Below, one piece after another: positions 34,947 to 45,368 of a DNA stretch of 64,000 nucleotides. How positions within the stretch are numbered: the stretch's first letter is position 1; each line of letters starts with the position of its first letter. The notes beneath the pieces are model-generated. The model ran no database searches. It worked only from the letters and a program-made list of their open reading frames with translations, and was not told the DNA's origin. Made by a program: the position numbers and the translations under genes. The DNA is from Arthrobacter sp. Soil762 (GTDB lineage: Bacteria; Actinomycetota; Actinomycetes; Actinomycetales; Micrococcaceae), in the NCBI RefSeq assembly GCF_001428335.1, contig NZ_LMSG01000012.1, positions 64,659 through 128,658 on the forward strand, in the 5' to 3' direction.

Positions 34947-37900
34947 TTAGTTGCTGGCCGCCGGCGAGGGCGTCGCCGTCGGTGTAGCTTCCGGCGACGG
35001 TGTCGCTCCGGGCGATGGCGTGGCTTCAGGGGCCGGTGCCGGGATCTTACCCTCGGCGTCAATCGCCTTCTGCAGGGCCGCCGCGAGTTTCTTCTGCTCT
35101 TCCCCATAGGCTGCAAAGTCGCCAGCTGCCAGGGCTGCCTGGCCGGCCTTGATGGCGGCGTTCGCCTCATCCAGCGCCGCCTTCAGGTCAGCCTGGGCAC
35201 CTGCGCTTACGGGCGGCGTAGTCCCCGGAGCGGGAGGCGTCTGGCCGGTGTTGCCGGAGTCACCCGCGGCAGCGCCTGAGTCGCCGCCGAAGAGCTGCTT
35301 CAGGGCACCGTCGAGGGTCGGCGCAAAGCCGACCTTGTCACCGAAGGCCACCAGCACACGCTGCAGGGTGGGGTAAGACGTCTCGCCGGTCGACTTGAGG
35401 TAAACCGGCTGGACATACAGGATGCCACCGCCCACAGGCAGTGTCAGCAGGTTGCCGTTGAGCACTTCGGAGGCACCCTGCCGCAGAAGGTTCAAAGCCT
35501 GGGACACCGTGGGATCGGAGTTGAACTTGTTCTGGGCCTGGCCTGGCCCGGGAACCTGTGTTTCCGGCGGAATCTGCAGCAGCCTCAGCTTGCCGTAGCT
35601 TTCAGCTTTGACGCCCTTCTCGTTTCCGGCGTCAGAGTCGGCGGCCAGGAAGCCATAGAGGACGTTCCGGGCAGTGCCGTTGACGATCTGCGGGATGAAG
35701 GATGAGGTGAGCTGGAAGGCCGGCTTTTCCTGGTCAGGCATCTGCAGCGACATATAGAACGGCGGCTGCTTGACTTCGGTGTCCACGGTGGGATCGTTCG
35801 GCACGCTCCATACTTCGTCACTCTTGTAGAAGCTCACTGGTTCCGTGACGTGGTAGCGGCCCAGGAGCTCCCGCTGCACCTTGAACAGGTCTTCCGGGTA
35901 ACGGACGTGGCTCATAACATCGCCGGACATCTCCGAGTACGGCTTCACGGACGCGGGGAAAACTTTCTGCCAGGCCTTCAGGACGGGATCCTGATCGTCC
36001 CATGCATAGAGGGTCACCGAGCCGTCATAGGCGTCGACCGTGGCCTTGACCGAGTTCCTGATGTAGTTCACCGAGCTGTTCGGCAGGGCAACCGTCCGGC
36101 CTGAAGTGGTCTGGGAGTCCGCGGTGGCAGCCGAGAGCTGCTCCTGCTGCGAGTACGGGTAGTACTGGCTGGTGGTGTACCCGTCCACGATCCACTTGAC
36201 GCGGCCGTCAACAACGGCCGGATAGGAGTTGCCGTCAACGGTGAGGTACGGGGCAACCTTCTCCACGCGGTCACGCGGACTGCGGTCGTACAGGATCTGG
36301 GATTCCGCGTTAACTCCGTCGGAGAGGAGGAGGTCCGAGGACTGGAACTTGATGGAGTACAGGACCTTGTTGAAGAAGCTGCCCACGTTGGGCCCGCCGT
36401 TGCCGGTGAAGGTGTACTGGGTTTCCCCGTCCCCTTCCTTGCCGGAAGGCCTGTCCTGTTCGCGGTGCGGTGATCCCGCAGGCGCCCCGACAATGGAGTA
36501 CTCCGGGGAGTCTTCGCCGAAGTAGATCCGCGGCTCGTAGGTGGAGTCATCGCCAAGTACACCGGTGGACGGGATGCCCGACTGGAGGAACTCCGGCTTG
36601 CCGTCGACGGTGAACTTGTTGCCCTTGGCCGCCACCACGCCGTAGCCGTGGGTGTAGACGACGTGCTGGTTGAGCCAGCCCTGCTGGTTGGTGGCAACGT
36701 TCGCCGGGTTCAGCTCGCGCACGGCGATGACCGTGTCCTGGATCTTGCCGTCAACCTCGTAGCGGTCGACGTTCAGTGCCTCCGGGAACTGGTAGTACGG
36801 GCGGTACTGCTCCAGCTGGGAGAACGCATCGGAGATCAGGTTGGGGTCCAGGAGCCGGATGTTGGCTGTGGTCTGGGCGTCCGGGGCCAGCGCCCCGGTG
36901 CTGGCAGTGTTCGTCGCGTCATAGCGGTCCACCTGAATCTGGTCCAGGCCGTAGGCCGCCCGAGTCATCTCGATGTTGCGCTGGATAAAGTCCTTCTCCA
37001 ACGTCTGCTCGGAAGGCCGCACCTGGAACTGCTGGATAACCCAGGGGTACACGCCGCCGGCCAGGATCGAGGTGATGATCAGCATGGCCGTGCCGATGAC
37101 CGGCAGGCGCCAGCGGCCGATAACCGCCGCAACGATGAAGAGGATGGCCACCAAGCCTGCCGCCACGGCGAGGATCGCCTTGGTGGGGATCACGGCGTTC
37201 ACGTCCGTATACAGCGCACCGGCCCAGCGCCCGCCGTTGCCCTGCAGGGCGGCATAGCGGTCCAGCCAGAAGTTTGCGCCGAGCAGGATCAGGAAGGCTG
37301 CGCCGGTTACCGCGAGGTGGATCTGTGCAGCGCGGCTGGTGAACACGCCGCGTTCCATCAGCCGGATGCTGCCGTAGAGGTAGTGGGTGAGGATTCCGGC
37401 GATGCCGGCCACCACAACCACACTGATCAGGAAGCCTGTGACGAATCCCAGGAACGGAAGAGTCATGAGGTAGAAGCTGATGTCCAGGCCGAACTCAGGA
37501 TCGCTCTGGCCGAATGGTTCCTGGTTGAAGAACAACAGCACTTTCTGCCATTGGCTGGCCGCGGCGCTGCCCGCGAACAGCCCGAACAGGATGGGCAGGC
37601 CCACCATAACGACGTGGCGGACCGGTTCAAGCTGGGCCTGGTAGCGGTTCAGGTTGTCGCGCATCTCCGAGTCCGGCGCGTACACGGGCCGTGCGTGGTA
37701 GGCAACCCGGATGGCAAAAAAGACGGCCAGGAACATAAGTGCGAAGCCGGCGAGGAAGATCCCGATCCGCGAGAGGTTTTCTGTCACAAACACTTCGAAG
37801 TAGCCGAGCTGCCGGTACCAGAGGACGTCAGTCCACACGTTGGCGAAGAAGATGAAGCCCACCACTGCGATGGCAACAACAATCAGCGTGGGCGTTAGGG

Positions 37901-37955
37901 CCCCGCGTCGCGAGGGGGGTCTTCCGGGCGGGATGGGGCTGGTAGGACGGGACAA
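34947..37955 (-). CDS. UPF0182 family membrane protein
   Basis: 1002 residues. Seven or so N-terminal membrane helices ([21 protein letters not shown] onward) precede a large extracytoplasmic C-terminal domain ([30 protein letters not shown]) with a low-complexity Ala/Pro/Thr/Ser tail. UPF0182 is conserved in actinobacteria and cyanobacteria (Rv3193c in M. tuberculosis); the function is unknown. TTG 37955 gives [11 protein letters not shown] with GAGGT 6 bases ahead, which I prefer; GTG 38021 extends the frame by 22 residues. It lies between YlbL and the tRNA genes on the same strand. Confidence 0.93.
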   Translation of the reverse strand: MSRPTSPIPPGRPPSRRGALTPTLIVVAIAVVGFIFFANVWTDVLWYRQLGYFEVFVTENLSRIGIFLAGFALMFLAVFFAIRVAYHARPVYAPDSEMRDNLNRYQAQLEPVRHVVMVGLPILFGLFAGSAAASQWQKVLLFFNQEPFGQSDPEFGLDISFYLMTLPFLGFVTGFLISVVVVAGIAGILTHYLYGSIRLMERGVFTSRAAQIHLAVTGAAFLILLGANFWLDRYAALQGNGGRWAGALYTDVNAVIPTKAILAVAAGLVAILFIVAAVIGRWRLPVIGTAMLIITSILAGGVYPWVIQQFQVRPSEQTLEKDFIQRNIEMTRAAYGLDQIQVDRYDATNTASTGALAPDAQTTANIRLLDPNLISDAFSQLEQYRPYYQFPEALNVDRYEVDGKIQDTVIAVRELNPANVATNQQGWLNQHVVYTHGYGVVAAKGNKFTVDGKPEFLQSGIPSTGVLGDDSTYEPRIYFGEDSPEYSIVGAPAGSPHREQDRPSGKEGDGETQYTFTGNGGPNVGSFFNKVLYSIKFQSSDLLLSDGVNAESQILYDRSPRDRVEKVAPYLTVDGNSYPAVVDGRVKWIVDGYTTSQYYPYSQQEQLSAATADSQTTSGRTVALPNSSVNYIRNSVKATVDAYDGSVTLYAWDDQDPVLKAWQKVFPASVKPYSEMSGDVMSHVRYPEDLFKVQRELLGRYHVTEPVSFYKSDEVWSVPNDPTVDTEVKQPPFYMSLQMPDQEKPAFQLTSSFIPQIVNGTARNVLYGFLAADSDAGNEKGVKAESYGKLRLLQIPPETQVPGPGQAQNKFNSDPTVSQALNLLRQGASEVLNGNLLTLPVGGGILYVQPVYLKSTGETSYPTLQRVLVAFGDKVGFAPTLDGALKQLFGGDSGAAAGDSGNTGQTPPAPGTTPPVSAGAQADLKAALDEANAAIKAGQAALAAGDFAAYGEEQKKLAAALQKAIDAEGKIPAPAPEATPSPGATPSPEATPTATPSPAASN

Positions 37956-38091
37956 ACTCGGTACCTCATAGCTGGTCGTCAGGTTTACATGAGAAGCGTG
38001 CGTGCGGTTGACGTCCGGCACCGGTCAAGCGTGTGGCAACGTCCGTCATATCTGCCACGAGTGGCGGTAAAGCTTAGTTCCTGGCCTCAGT

Positions 38092-39285
38092 CTAGTTGCT
38101 GGCGCAGACCGGCAAAGCGCCCGTGTCCTGCCCGGATCCGGCGAGTTCGACGGCGTGACGCGCCTCTGCGATGTTCTCCACTTTGAGCACCTGCAGTCCC
38201 TCCGGAACATGGCCCACAACTTCGTCACAGTTTTCTGCCGGGGCGAGGAATATGGTGGCTCCCCCGGCACGCGCGCCCAGCATCTTCTGCCGGATGCCGC
38301 CGATGGGACCTACGGTGCCGTCGGGGGTGATGGTCCCCGTTCCGGCGACATGTTTGCCGCCGGTCAAGTCCCCCGGTGTCACCGTGTCGATAATGCCCAG
38401 CGAAAACATCAGCCCGGCACTGGGTCCACCAACCTTGTCCAGTGAAATCTTCACGTCGAACGGAAACGTGAACAGGTACTTGAGCATGACTCCCAGAATG
38501 TAGCGGCCCGCACCGTTGTTCATGGGGGTGATGGTCTGTGTGACGGATTCCCCCGCGCGCTGCACCACCAGGGTGGCCGGCGCTCCCTGGCCGGCGGCCA
38601 GTTCCTCCTGCACCACGGCGAGCGATGTGATGGGTTTGCCGTTGATCGATTCGAAGATGTCGCCGTTTTCAACCTTGCCGGCGGACGGCGAACCATCGGG
38701 CAGCCCCGCGGCCTGGAGCTGCTGGCCGAAGGGAATTTCGAGCTCTTTGAGTGCTGACGCCACCGCATTCTCCTGCGACGACGTCATGGCCACGGAGCTC
38801 TGCTCGTCAGCCTCCTCCTTTGTGGTGCCGCTGGGGTAAAGCATCTCCACCGGGTGAACGGACTTGGACCCGTCCAGCCAGGCGGTGAAGGCACCCAGGA
38901 CGCTCACCGGGCCGTTGGGGCCGCCGTCGACATAAACTGTGGTCAGGTCCAGATTTCCCTTGGCGGGATGGGTTTCGTGGCCCGTCACGCTGATGACAGG
39001 GCTGCCCTGGCTCTGGCCGAGGGTGTTGAAGGTTGGTCCGGGCGATTCCACAACATAAGGCACCGGTACGGTGACGGCCGCGATCCCCAGTCCCAGTGCC
39101 AGGACGCCGGAAAGCATCATCACGGACACCCGCCGGTCCCCGGGCGGGGTGCTGCGGGGGGCATTCTGCCCTGTTGGCGGGAGGCCGGCCACACCCGTTC
39201 TGGGCGCCGGGGCACTCCCTGCGGTGCCGGCGTCGAGCTCTGGAGCGTGGTCCTCATGCGGATGTTCGCCGCGGGTTGTAGTCAC
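38092..39285 (-). CDS. YlbL-family PDZ/S16 (Lon-like) serine protease
   Basis: 397 residues. A disordered N-terminus leads to one membrane helix (about 54-75), a DUF/PDZ domain (IFESINGKPI), and a C-terminal S16 peptidase domain with the nucleophile Ser in GGPSAGLMFS and the Lys in GGIRQKMLGAR, the Ser-Lys dyad of Lon proteases without an ATPase. Homologues include YlbL and Rv3194c. Probably a membrane-anchored, extracytoplasmic protease with a quality-control or signalling role. It is divergent from the DUF2342 gene and followed by UPF0182. Confidence 0.95.
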   Translation of the reverse strand: MTTTRGEHPHEDHAPELDAGTAGSAPAPRTGVAGLPPTGQNAPRSTPPGDRRVSVMMLSGVLALGLGIAAVTVPVPYVVESPGPTFNTLGQSQGSPVISVTGHETHPAKGNLDLTTVYVDGGPNGPVSVLGAFTAWLDGSKSVHPVEMLYPSGTTKEEADEQSSVAMTSSQENAVASALKELEIPFGQQLQAAGLPDGSPSAGKVENGDIFESINGKPITSLAVVQEELAAGQGAPATLVVQRAGESVTQTITPMNNGAGRYILGVMLKYLFTFPFDVKISLDKVGGPSAGLMFSLGIIDTVTPGDLTGGKHVAGTGTITPDGTVGPIGGIRQKMLGARAGGATIFLAPAENCDEVVGHVPEGLQVLKVENIAEARHAVELAGSGQDTGALPVCASN

Positions 39286-39416
39286 TGAATCAACACTACG
39301 CGGTGCCGCCTCCCGCCAGCTCTTTGCCTACAGCGAACGTGACGCCTGTCCGGCAGACAGCCGCCCCTGCCCGGGGTACCGTGAAGTGAACAGTCACACC
39401 GACGATCGGCGGGATC

Positions 39417-40838
39417 ATGACCTCCAACCCACTCAATCCGTCCAACGGCGACGATACGCCGAAGGATCCGTTGACCGAGATGCTGCAGAACCTGATGGGC
39501 GGCAAGGGCATGGAAAACTTCGACCCCGCCGAACTCGCAAAGGCGGCCGGCCTGCCGAACGACCCCAATCTCCTGGCCCAGATGTTCTCCCAGGTCCAGG
39601 CCATGATGAGCGCCCCTTCCGAAGGACCCGTCAACTGGCAGCTCGCGCACGAGAACGCCCGCCGGGTTGCCGCCAGCAGCGCCGACCCGTCCGTCACGTC
39701 CCTGCAGACCCGCGAAGTCGACGAGGCCCTGCGGCTGGCCGAACTGTGGCTCGATCCCGTGACCGACCTTCCTGCCACCGGCCTGATCGGCCGTGCGTGG
39801 TCGCGTGCCGAGTGGGTGGAAGCCACCCTTGGAACATGGAAGCGGCTGACCGAGCCCGTAGCCAACAGCATCGCCAACGCGCTCTCCAGCGCCATGACCG
39901 AACAGATGCCCGAAGAGATGAAGGCCATGATGGGCGGAGCCTCTTCCATGCTGCAGAACATGGGCGGCGCGATCTTTGGGATGCAGCTGGGGCAGGCGAT
40001 CGGCGCCCTGTCCGCCGAGGTTGTCAGCTCCACGGACATCGGGGTTCCTCTGGCCGACCTGGAAATGGCGCTCCTGCCAGCCAACGTGTCGAAGTTCGGC
40101 GAGGGCCTGGGCCTGCCGGAGAACGACATCCGGCTGTTCCTGGCCGTCCGCGAGGCAGCCCATGCGCGGCTGTTTGTCCAGGTGCCCTGGCTGCGCGGCC
40201 ACCTGCTCGGCGCCATCGAGGCCTACGCCCGGGGCATCCATATCGACACTTCCAGGATTGAAGAGCTGGCCCGTGACCTGGACCCCAGCAACCCTGAAGG
40301 CATCCAGGAAGCCCTGTCACAGGGTGTCTTTATGCCGCAGCGGACCCCTGCTCAGGAGCAGGCGCTTGAGAAACTTGAGACGGCCCTGGCTCTCGTTGAA
40401 GGCTGGGTGGACGAGCTCACCGCTTCGGCCACAGAGAAACTGCTGCCCTCCGCCGGTGCGCTCCGGGAAACAGTCCGGCGGCGCCGTGCCACCGGCGGTC
40501 CGGCGGAACACGCTTTCTCTTCCCTGGTGGGACTCGAACTGCGCCCCCGCCGCCTGCGCGAGGCTGCCACTCTGTGGGCCACGCTAAAGGACGAACGGGG
40601 CATTGCCGGACGCGATGCCATCTGGCAGCACCCGGACCTGCTCCCCACCGCCGAGGACCTCGATGACCCGCAGGGGTTCAGTGGCCGCCGCCAGCTGGCC
40701 GAGGCCAGCGACAGCGAAGTGGACGACGCCCTTCAGAAGCTGCTGAGCGGCGGCTTCGACAACGCGCCGCAGGATGATTCCGAAGGCGGTGACGACGGCG
40801 ACCAGCCCACCGGCGACGGTGAGCAGCCCAAGGGTTAA
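39417..40838 (+). CDS. DUF2342 zincin-like metalloprotease-like protein
   Basis: 473 residues, no signal peptide. DUF2342 (also called zinc-dependent metalloprotease/F420-associated) is recognisable: PVNWQLAHENARRVA, QLGQAIGALSAEVVSSTDIG, and the REAAHARLFVQVPWLRGH segment. A classic HExxH is not present in this segment; the family's own REAAH motif replaces it, so proteolysis is unproven. The last 60 residues are acidic (ASDSEVDDAL, EGGDDGDQ). Homologous to Rv3195, and in the matching position. ATG 39417 lies in a divergent region with ylbL. Confidence 0.88.
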   Translation: MTSNPLNPSNGDDTPKDPLTEMLQNLMGGKGMENFDPAELAKAAGLPNDPNLLAQMFSQVQAMMSAPSEGPVNWQLAHENARRVAASSADPSVTSLQTREVDEALRLAELWLDPVTDLPATGLIGRAWSRAEWVEATLGTWKRLTEPVANSIANALSSAMTEQMPEEMKAMMGGASSMLQNMGGAIFGMQLGQAIGALSAEVVSSTDIGVPLADLEMALLPANVSKFGEGLGLPENDIRLFLAVREAAHARLFVQVPWLRGHLLGAIEAYARGIHIDTSRIEELARDLDPSNPEGIQEALSQGVFMPQRTPAQEQALEKLETALALVEGWVDELTASATEKLLPSAGALRETVRRRRATGGPAEHAFSSLVGLELRPRRLREAATLWATLKDERGIAGRDAIWQHPDLLPTAEDLDDPQGFSGRRQLAEASDSEVDDALQKLLSGGFDNAPQDDSEGGDDGDQPTGDGEQPKG

Positions 40839-40852
40839 CCGGACCGCACGGT

Positions 40853-40878
40853 ACGACGGCGGCCGCGCCGCCTGTCGT
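40853..40878 (+). terminator. Terminator stem-loop of the DUF2342 gene
   Basis: ACGAC-GGCGGC (40853-40863) pairs with GCCGCC-T-GTCGT (40867-40878) around a 3-base loop, 15 bases after the stop, with one bulged T. No U-run follows. Confidence 0.55.
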
Positions 40879-40897
40879 CGCCACTGGAGGTGTTCGA

Positions 40898-41278
40898 ATG
40901 CGCAAGATCATCCTGATGATGTCGGTGTCTTTGGACGGATTCTTCGAGACGATCGACCGGGGCATCAGCTGGCACCTGGTGGATGACGAACTCCTCAACC
41001 ACTTGAACGGGCAGTTCCGGACGACCGGGGCCTTCATGTTCGGGCGCGTCACCCATGAGCTGATGGCCGGTTACTGGCCCACTGCCGATTAGGATCCGGA
41101 CCTCTCGGCGCCCATGGTCAAGTTCGCTGTTCTAGGCCCTGATGTCCGGATGGACCTCAGGCTCGAGGAGACACGGACGTTCGGCAACGGCGTGGTCCTG
41201 CTCAATTACTCGCGCGACGGCGCCCAGGGTGTGTTTCGCCCAACGTCGTGGAACGCAGCTTCAACCTGGCCTGCCTGA
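40898..41278 (+). pseudogene. Remnant of a RibD_C/dihydrofolate-reductase-like gene (nonsense, deleted)
   Basis: ATG 40898 opens an N-terminal segment typical of this reductase family (MRKIILMMSVSLDGFFE, then GRVTHELMAGYWPTAD). A TAG at 41090 stops it after 64 codons, where intact relatives have an Asp/Glu-rich continuation. In the same frame beyond the TAG the family's motif DPDLSAPMVKF is visible and then, after a jump, the end part LRLEETRTFGNGVVLLNY. About 80 central residues are missing. The open frame ends at TGA 41276-41278. So it is a decayed gene: one nonsense mutation plus an internal deletion. Confidence 0.75.
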
Positions 41279-41530
41279 TCGCTGGCAGACATATCGCCGA
41301 CCCCAGGCGTGCCATCGGCGAGCGCGTAGCGCTGCAGCACTGCACACTTCGGTGAGGCGACGACCGGCTCGATGAGTCTGAGGTTCGTCGGAACCACCCC
41401 GTCGGCGAAAACCTTCTTTGCACTGCCGAGGAGGATCGGATACACCCAGAGCGTGAGCCGGTCAAAGAGCCGCTCGGCGAACAGGGTCTGCACGAAGTCG
41501 AGACTGCCGATAACGTGGATGTTCGCGTGC
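41270..41530 (-). pseudogene. Fragment of a second RibD_C-family gene, 5' truncated
   Basis: A minus-strand open frame (41206-41562) contains the family C-terminal region: IHVIGSLDFVQTLFAERLFD, LWVYPILLGSAKKVFADG, and LRLIEPVVASPKCAVLQRY. The N-terminal half is missing; the fragment begins directly after the stop of the YgjP-like gene. It stands tail to tail with the plus-strand remnant, so two related genes, or two parts of a rearranged locus, have collapsed here. Stop 41206 is in the unmatched tail. Confidence 0.65.
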
Positions 41531-41533
41531 CGC

Positions 41534-42145
41534 CTAGTCGGCGTCTCCTGGCTCTGAATCATTGCTGCCCGCGGTCAGGCCCCGGGAAGTGGCGAACGAG
41601 ACGCCTTCCAGGAAGGCCTTGGCCCGCATCGTGTCGGGGTAGGCCTCCAACAGCTTCCAGAACGCGGCGCTGTGCCCTGCCACCAGCAGGTGCGCGAGCT
41701 CATGCAGCAGGACATAGTCGATGACCCACTGCGGCATGGGCCGGAGCTTGTCGGAGAGCCGGATGGATCCTTCCGACGGCGTGGCGGAGCCCCAGCGCGA
41801 GTTCTGGTTGCTGACCCAGCGGACCGACGTCGGGACTGCCCTGCCGCCGAAGTACCGGGCCGAAAGGGCTGCGGCGTGGGCGGCCAGGGCAGCATCAGTG
41901 GCCGGCTGTTTGCTTCCTTTGCGGGAGCGCCGCTCCCCCTGGCGGTGCAGCTTCTCCAGCATGCGGTGCACCCATTCAGACTCCTGCGCGACAGTGAACC
42001 GGGCCGGAATGGCCACCACTGCCGTCCCGTTCTCCCAGAAGGCAGCCACGGTCCTGGTCCGGCGGGCCGACCGCCGCACCTCAACCGGTGATCCGTCCGC
42101 CGTGGTGACAGGGAGGGCGTCCTGTCCTGCCGGCCGGCGGGTCAC
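41534..42145 (-). CDS. YgjP-like zinc metallopeptidase
   Basis: 203 residues. The C-terminal YgjP/SprT-like zinc domain has HExxH in LLHELAHLLVAGHSAAFWKLL (two His plus Glu and a distal His) preceded by WGSATPSEGSIRLSDKLRP. Members are predicted cytosolic metallopeptidases of unknown substrate; in this position it follows uvrD2. GTG 42145 overlaps the uvrD2 stop (GTGA), so translation is coupled; the longer open frame to 42337 lies over uvrD2 and is not protein-like. Confidence 0.85.
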   Translation of the reverse strand: MTRRPAGQDALPVTTADGSPVEVRRSARRTRTVAAFWENGTAVVAIPARFTVAQESEWVHRMLEKLHRQGERRSRKGSKQPATDAALAAHAAALSARYFGGRAVPTSVRWVSNQNSRWGSATPSEGSIRLSDKLRPMPQWVIDYVLLHELAHLLVAGHSAAFWKLLEAYPDTMRAKAFLEGVSFATSRGLTAGSNDSEPGDAD

Positions 42146-44277
42146 AGGGTGGTGCTTTCGACGAGCACCCGCAGCACGTCTTCGCCATAGCGTTCCAGTT
42201 TGGACGGACCCACGCCGGCCAGTGCCGCGAGTTCCTCCAACGTGGACGGTTTGGCCTCTGCGATGGCCGTCAGCGTGGCATCCGTGAAAACCACAAATGC
42301 CGGCACCTCGGCCGCCAGTGCTATTTCCTTCCGCCATTGCCGAAGGGCATCGAATGTCTGTTCTTCGTAGCTGGGAGGACAGTCGTTACAGCGGCCCACC
42401 TTGCGTTCGGCGCCGCTGGCCAGCATGCTCCCGCACACCCTGCAGGTGGCGGGGGCCGCCGATTTCCGCCGCGGCGCCGGCCCTTTTCCGCGTGCGCTGG
42501 AGCTGGCCACCGAGTTGGGCCTGAGCCCGTCGAGGAAGCGTGAGGGTTTCCGGTTGGCCCGGCCGCCCGGTGTCCGTGCCGTGGACCAGGAAAGCGACAG
42601 GTGCTCGCGGGCACGGGTGATGCCCACGTAGAGCAGCCGGCGCTCCTCATCCACGGATTCGGGTGTGTCCGCGAAGGAAATGGGCATCAGGCCTTCGCAG
42701 AGGCCCACTAGGAACACTGCGTCCCATTCGAGGCCCTTCGCGGCGTGCAGCGATGCAAGCGTTACGCCCTGGACAGTGGGAGCGTGCTGCGCCAGCGACC
42801 GTTCCTGGAGTTCATTAACAAAGTCACTGAGACTGAACTGCTCGCCGCGGACGTGGACCAGCTCGTCCGCGAGCGCCACCAGCGCTGCCAGGGACTCCCA
42901 GCGTTCGCGCAGCGCGCCTCCGTTGTGGGGCGGGGCGTCCGTGTAGCCGAGCGAGGCGACGATATCGCGGACCAGCTGGCCGAGCGGTTCCGGCGTCGCC
43001 GTTTCTGCGACGGCCCTGGTTGCCGCGCGCAGCTGAAGGATGGCGTCGCGCACTTCCTTGCGGGCGAAGAACCGCTCACCGCCACGGAGCTGGTAGCTGA
43101 TGCCGGCGGCCGCAAGCGCCTGTTCGTACGCTTGGGACTGCCCGTTGGTGCGGAAAAGGACAGCTACCTGGCTGGCGGGAGTGCCGGCGTCGAGCAGTTC
43201 CTGGATCTTGATGGCGACCGTGGCGGCTTCGGCTTCATCGTCGGAGCACTCGGTAAACTGTGGGACAGGCCCCGCCGGTCGCTGCGCCACGAGCTGCAGC
43301 GGAGCCGCCCAGGCAGCATCGGCCACCGGCCCGCCGCCACGCCGCGCGGCCAGCAGATCGTTGGCCAGCTTGACCACCTGCGGCGTGGAACGGTAATCCC
43401 GGATCAGTTTCACCACATTGGCCTCAGGGTACTGGGCCTTGAATCCCAGCAGGTGTTTGGGCGAAGCGCCGGTAAACGAGTAGATCGTCTGGCTCGCATC
43501 GCCCACAACGCACAGCTCGTCCCGCCCGCCCAGCCACAGCTCCAGGAGGCGCTGCTGCAGCGGCGAAACGTCCTGGTACTCATCCACCACAAAATGCCGG
43601 TACTGCTCACGAACGGTGGCCGCGACTTTCTGGTCCTCCTGCAGGATCCCCACCGTGATCAGGAGTACGTCCTCAAAATCAATGACGTTGCGGTCCGTCT
43701 TGACATCCTCATAGGACTGGAAGACCCGGGCGACGGCGGTGAGGTCGAACCCGCCGGGCGTTCCCCTGCCCTGTGCGTTCTCCAGGTAGTTGGCCGGGGT
43801 CAGCATGGAGACCTTGGCCCACTCAATTTCGGAGGCGAGGTCCCGGATGGACGCGCGGTCAGTGCTGAGCCGCAGGCGGCGGGAGGCTTCGGCGATCATC
43901 TGGGCCTTGTGGTCCAGCAGGTTGGGCAGCGTGCCGCCGACCGCTTGTGGCCAGAAAAACTGCAGCTGCCGCAGGGCGGCGGCGTGGAAGGTGCGCGCCT
44001 GGACATTGCCCACACCGAGGTCCCGCAGCCTGCTGCGCATTTCCGCGGCGGCCCGGGCCGTGAACGTCACGGCGAGGAGCCGCTGGGGGCTGTACACGCC
44101 TGAGTGCACGCCATAGGCAATCCGGTGCGTAATGGCCCGGGTCTTGCCGGTGCCGGCGCCGGCGAGGACGCACAGCGGCCCGTTCAGGGTGCTGGCGACC
44201 TCGCGCTGTTCAGCGTCAAGTCCCCCAAGGATTCGTTCCTCAAGGGACTCTGCACTGTCAAAATTCTCTGTGGTCAC
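42142..44277 (-). CDS. uvrD2: UvrD2-type ATP-dependent DNA helicase with zinc finger and HRDC domain
   Basis: 711 residues. SF1A helicase: Walker A GAGTGKT (about 38-45), DEYQD in FVVDEYQDVS, SFTGAS, DYRST and VTLASLHAAKGLEW motifs. The C-terminus adds a four-cysteine zinc finger (CRVCG...CNDC, about 613-640) and an HRDC domain (LEELAALAGVGPSKLERYG). This extra part is what separates UvrD2 (Rv3198c type) from UvrD/PcrA. It is a 3'-to-5' helicase thought to act in DNA repair. ATG 44277 starts MTTENFDSAE. Stop overlaps the YgjP-like start. Confidence 0.95.
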   Translation of the reverse strand: MTTENFDSAESLEERILGGLDAEQREVASTLNGPLCVLAGAGTGKTRAITHRIAYGVHSGVYSPQRLLAVTFTARAAAEMRSRLRDLGVGNVQARTFHAAALRQLQFFWPQAVGGTLPNLLDHKAQMIAEASRRLRLSTDRASIRDLASEIEWAKVSMLTPANYLENAQGRGTPGGFDLTAVARVFQSYEDVKTDRNVIDFEDVLLITVGILQEDQKVAATVREQYRHFVVDEYQDVSPLQQRLLELWLGGRDELCVVGDASQTIYSFTGASPKHLLGFKAQYPEANVVKLIRDYRSTPQVVKLANDLLAARRGGGPVADAAWAAPLQLVAQRPAGPVPQFTECSDDEAEAATVAIKIQELLDAGTPASQVAVLFRTNGQSQAYEQALAAAGISYQLRGGERFFARKEVRDAILQLRAATRAVAETATPEPLGQLVRDIVASLGYTDAPPHNGGALRERWESLAALVALADELVHVRGEQFSLSDFVNELQERSLAQHAPTVQGVTLASLHAAKGLEWDAVFLVGLCEGLMPISFADTPESVDEERRLLYVGITRAREHLSLSWSTARTPGGRANRKPSRFLDGLRPNSVASSSARGKGPAPRRKSAAPATCRVCGSMLASGAERKVGRCNDCPPSYEEQTFDALRQWRKEIALAAEVPAFVVFTDATLTAIAEAKPSTLEELAALAGVGPSKLERYGEDVLRVLVESTTL

Positions 44278-44345
44278 TTCTGCTGCTCTGTTGTCGCGAC
44301 TGCCACGTGCTGGCGTCTGGCCAATGGTGATGCCTGTTCCGGGTG

Positions 44346-45368
44346 TCAGGTGTCCGAGCGGTCCATGATCCGGCCGCCATACCAGTGCTCAATCAGCGAG
44401 CGTGCAATGGACAGCCGACTGGAGATGGTGATTTCTCCGGTGAGCACGGCGTCCTGGAGTTCCTCCCGGCTGAACCAGCGCGCACGGGTTACCTCCACGC
44501 CGTCGGGCTTTGCCACGGCGTCTTCGGTGATGGCGGTAAATCCAAGCATAAGGGAGGCCGGGAACGGCCATGACTGCGAGCCCAGGTACTGGCATCCGGT
44601 GACCCGGACGCCCACTTCCTCGTGGATTTCCCTGACGACGGCCTGTTCCAGGGATTCGCCTGGTTCGACGAATCCGGCCAGCGTGGAGTAGTTCTTCGCG
44701 TCAACCGGCCCGCCGCCACCGAGCAGCAGCCGTCCGTCCGGCCCCACCACCGTGACGATGATGGCCGGATCCGTGCGGGGGTAGTGTTCCGAGCTGTCCT
44801 GGGGGCAGCGGCGGACCCAGCCGCCGGCCTCCACGGCAGTTCGGGCGCCGCAGCGGGGGCAATGCGTATGGCCGGCGTGCCAGTTGGCGATGGCGCTGGC
44901 CTCGACGAACAACGCCGTGTCAGTGGGGTTCAGGACGGCAGCGATGTCGCGGAAGCCAGCCCACTGCGCGTTGGCCGGGATTCCGGCAGTGCCGGGCTCG
45001 GCAGGTTCGGGAAGGACAACCAGGACCACTTCGGTGCCGGCGGCAAGATCCGAGCCGTCCAGCGCGGCGCCAAGATAGATGACCTGCTCCGGGGCTGAGC
45101 CACGGTCCCGCAGGTCAGCCAGCAACTGGGCGGCTGCGGGCAGCAGAAGCTCGTTACCCTGCACCAGGGCCTGCCGCCCGGCAAGGACCACTGCCCGGGT
45201 GTGTTCGCTGTCCAGCAATTCCTCCACCATGCCTGGCCGGACACGGTCTGCGGAGCCGCGGTCCACGGCGGCCGGGAGAACCGGCAGTACGGTATCGAAC
45301 AGGTGGTTGGCCGGCAGCTGGGCTGCCTGCGGCTGGTAGGCCGGTATAGCGGACTCCGCATGACTCAT
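44346..45368 (-). CDS. nudC: NAD+ diphosphatase NudC
   Basis: 340 residues. N-terminal domain, a zinc-ribbon segment HCPRCGARTAVEAGG...RRC, and the Nudix box (about 222-244) GFVEPGESLEQAVVREI followed by HEEVGV, followed by the NudC signature SQSWPFPASLMLGF. NudC hydrolyses NAD(H) and removes NAD caps from RNA. The fourth zinc ligand is not the usual Cys (PQDSSEHYPR), a variant common in actinobacteria. ATG 45368 begins MSHAESAI. It is divergent from the phosphotransferase-like gene and followed by uvrD2 with a 68-base gap. Confidence 0.95.
   Translation of the reverse strand: MSHAESAIPAYQPQAAQLPANHLFDTVLPVLPAAVDRGSADRVRPGMVEELLDSEHTRAVVLAGRQALVQGNELLLPAAAQLLADLRDRGSAPEQVIYLGAALDGSDLAAGTEVVLVVLPEPAEPGTAGIPANAQWAGFRDIAAVLNPTDTALFVEASAIANWHAGHTHCPRCGARTAVEAGGWVRRCPQDSSEHYPRTDPAIIVTVVGPDGRLLLGGGGPVDAKNYSTLAGFVEPGESLEQAVVREIHEEVGVRVTGCQYLGSQSWPFPASLMLGFTAITEDAVAKPDGVEVTRARWFSREELQDAVLTGEITISSRLSIARSLIEHWYGGRIMDRSDT

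Noticed and set aside
36648..37898. 416-codon open frame on the plus strand
   Set aside because: It lies entirely opposite the UPF0182 gene, is rich in His/Arg/Val in a pattern typical of GC-rich antisense frames, and has no recognisable family or ribosome site.
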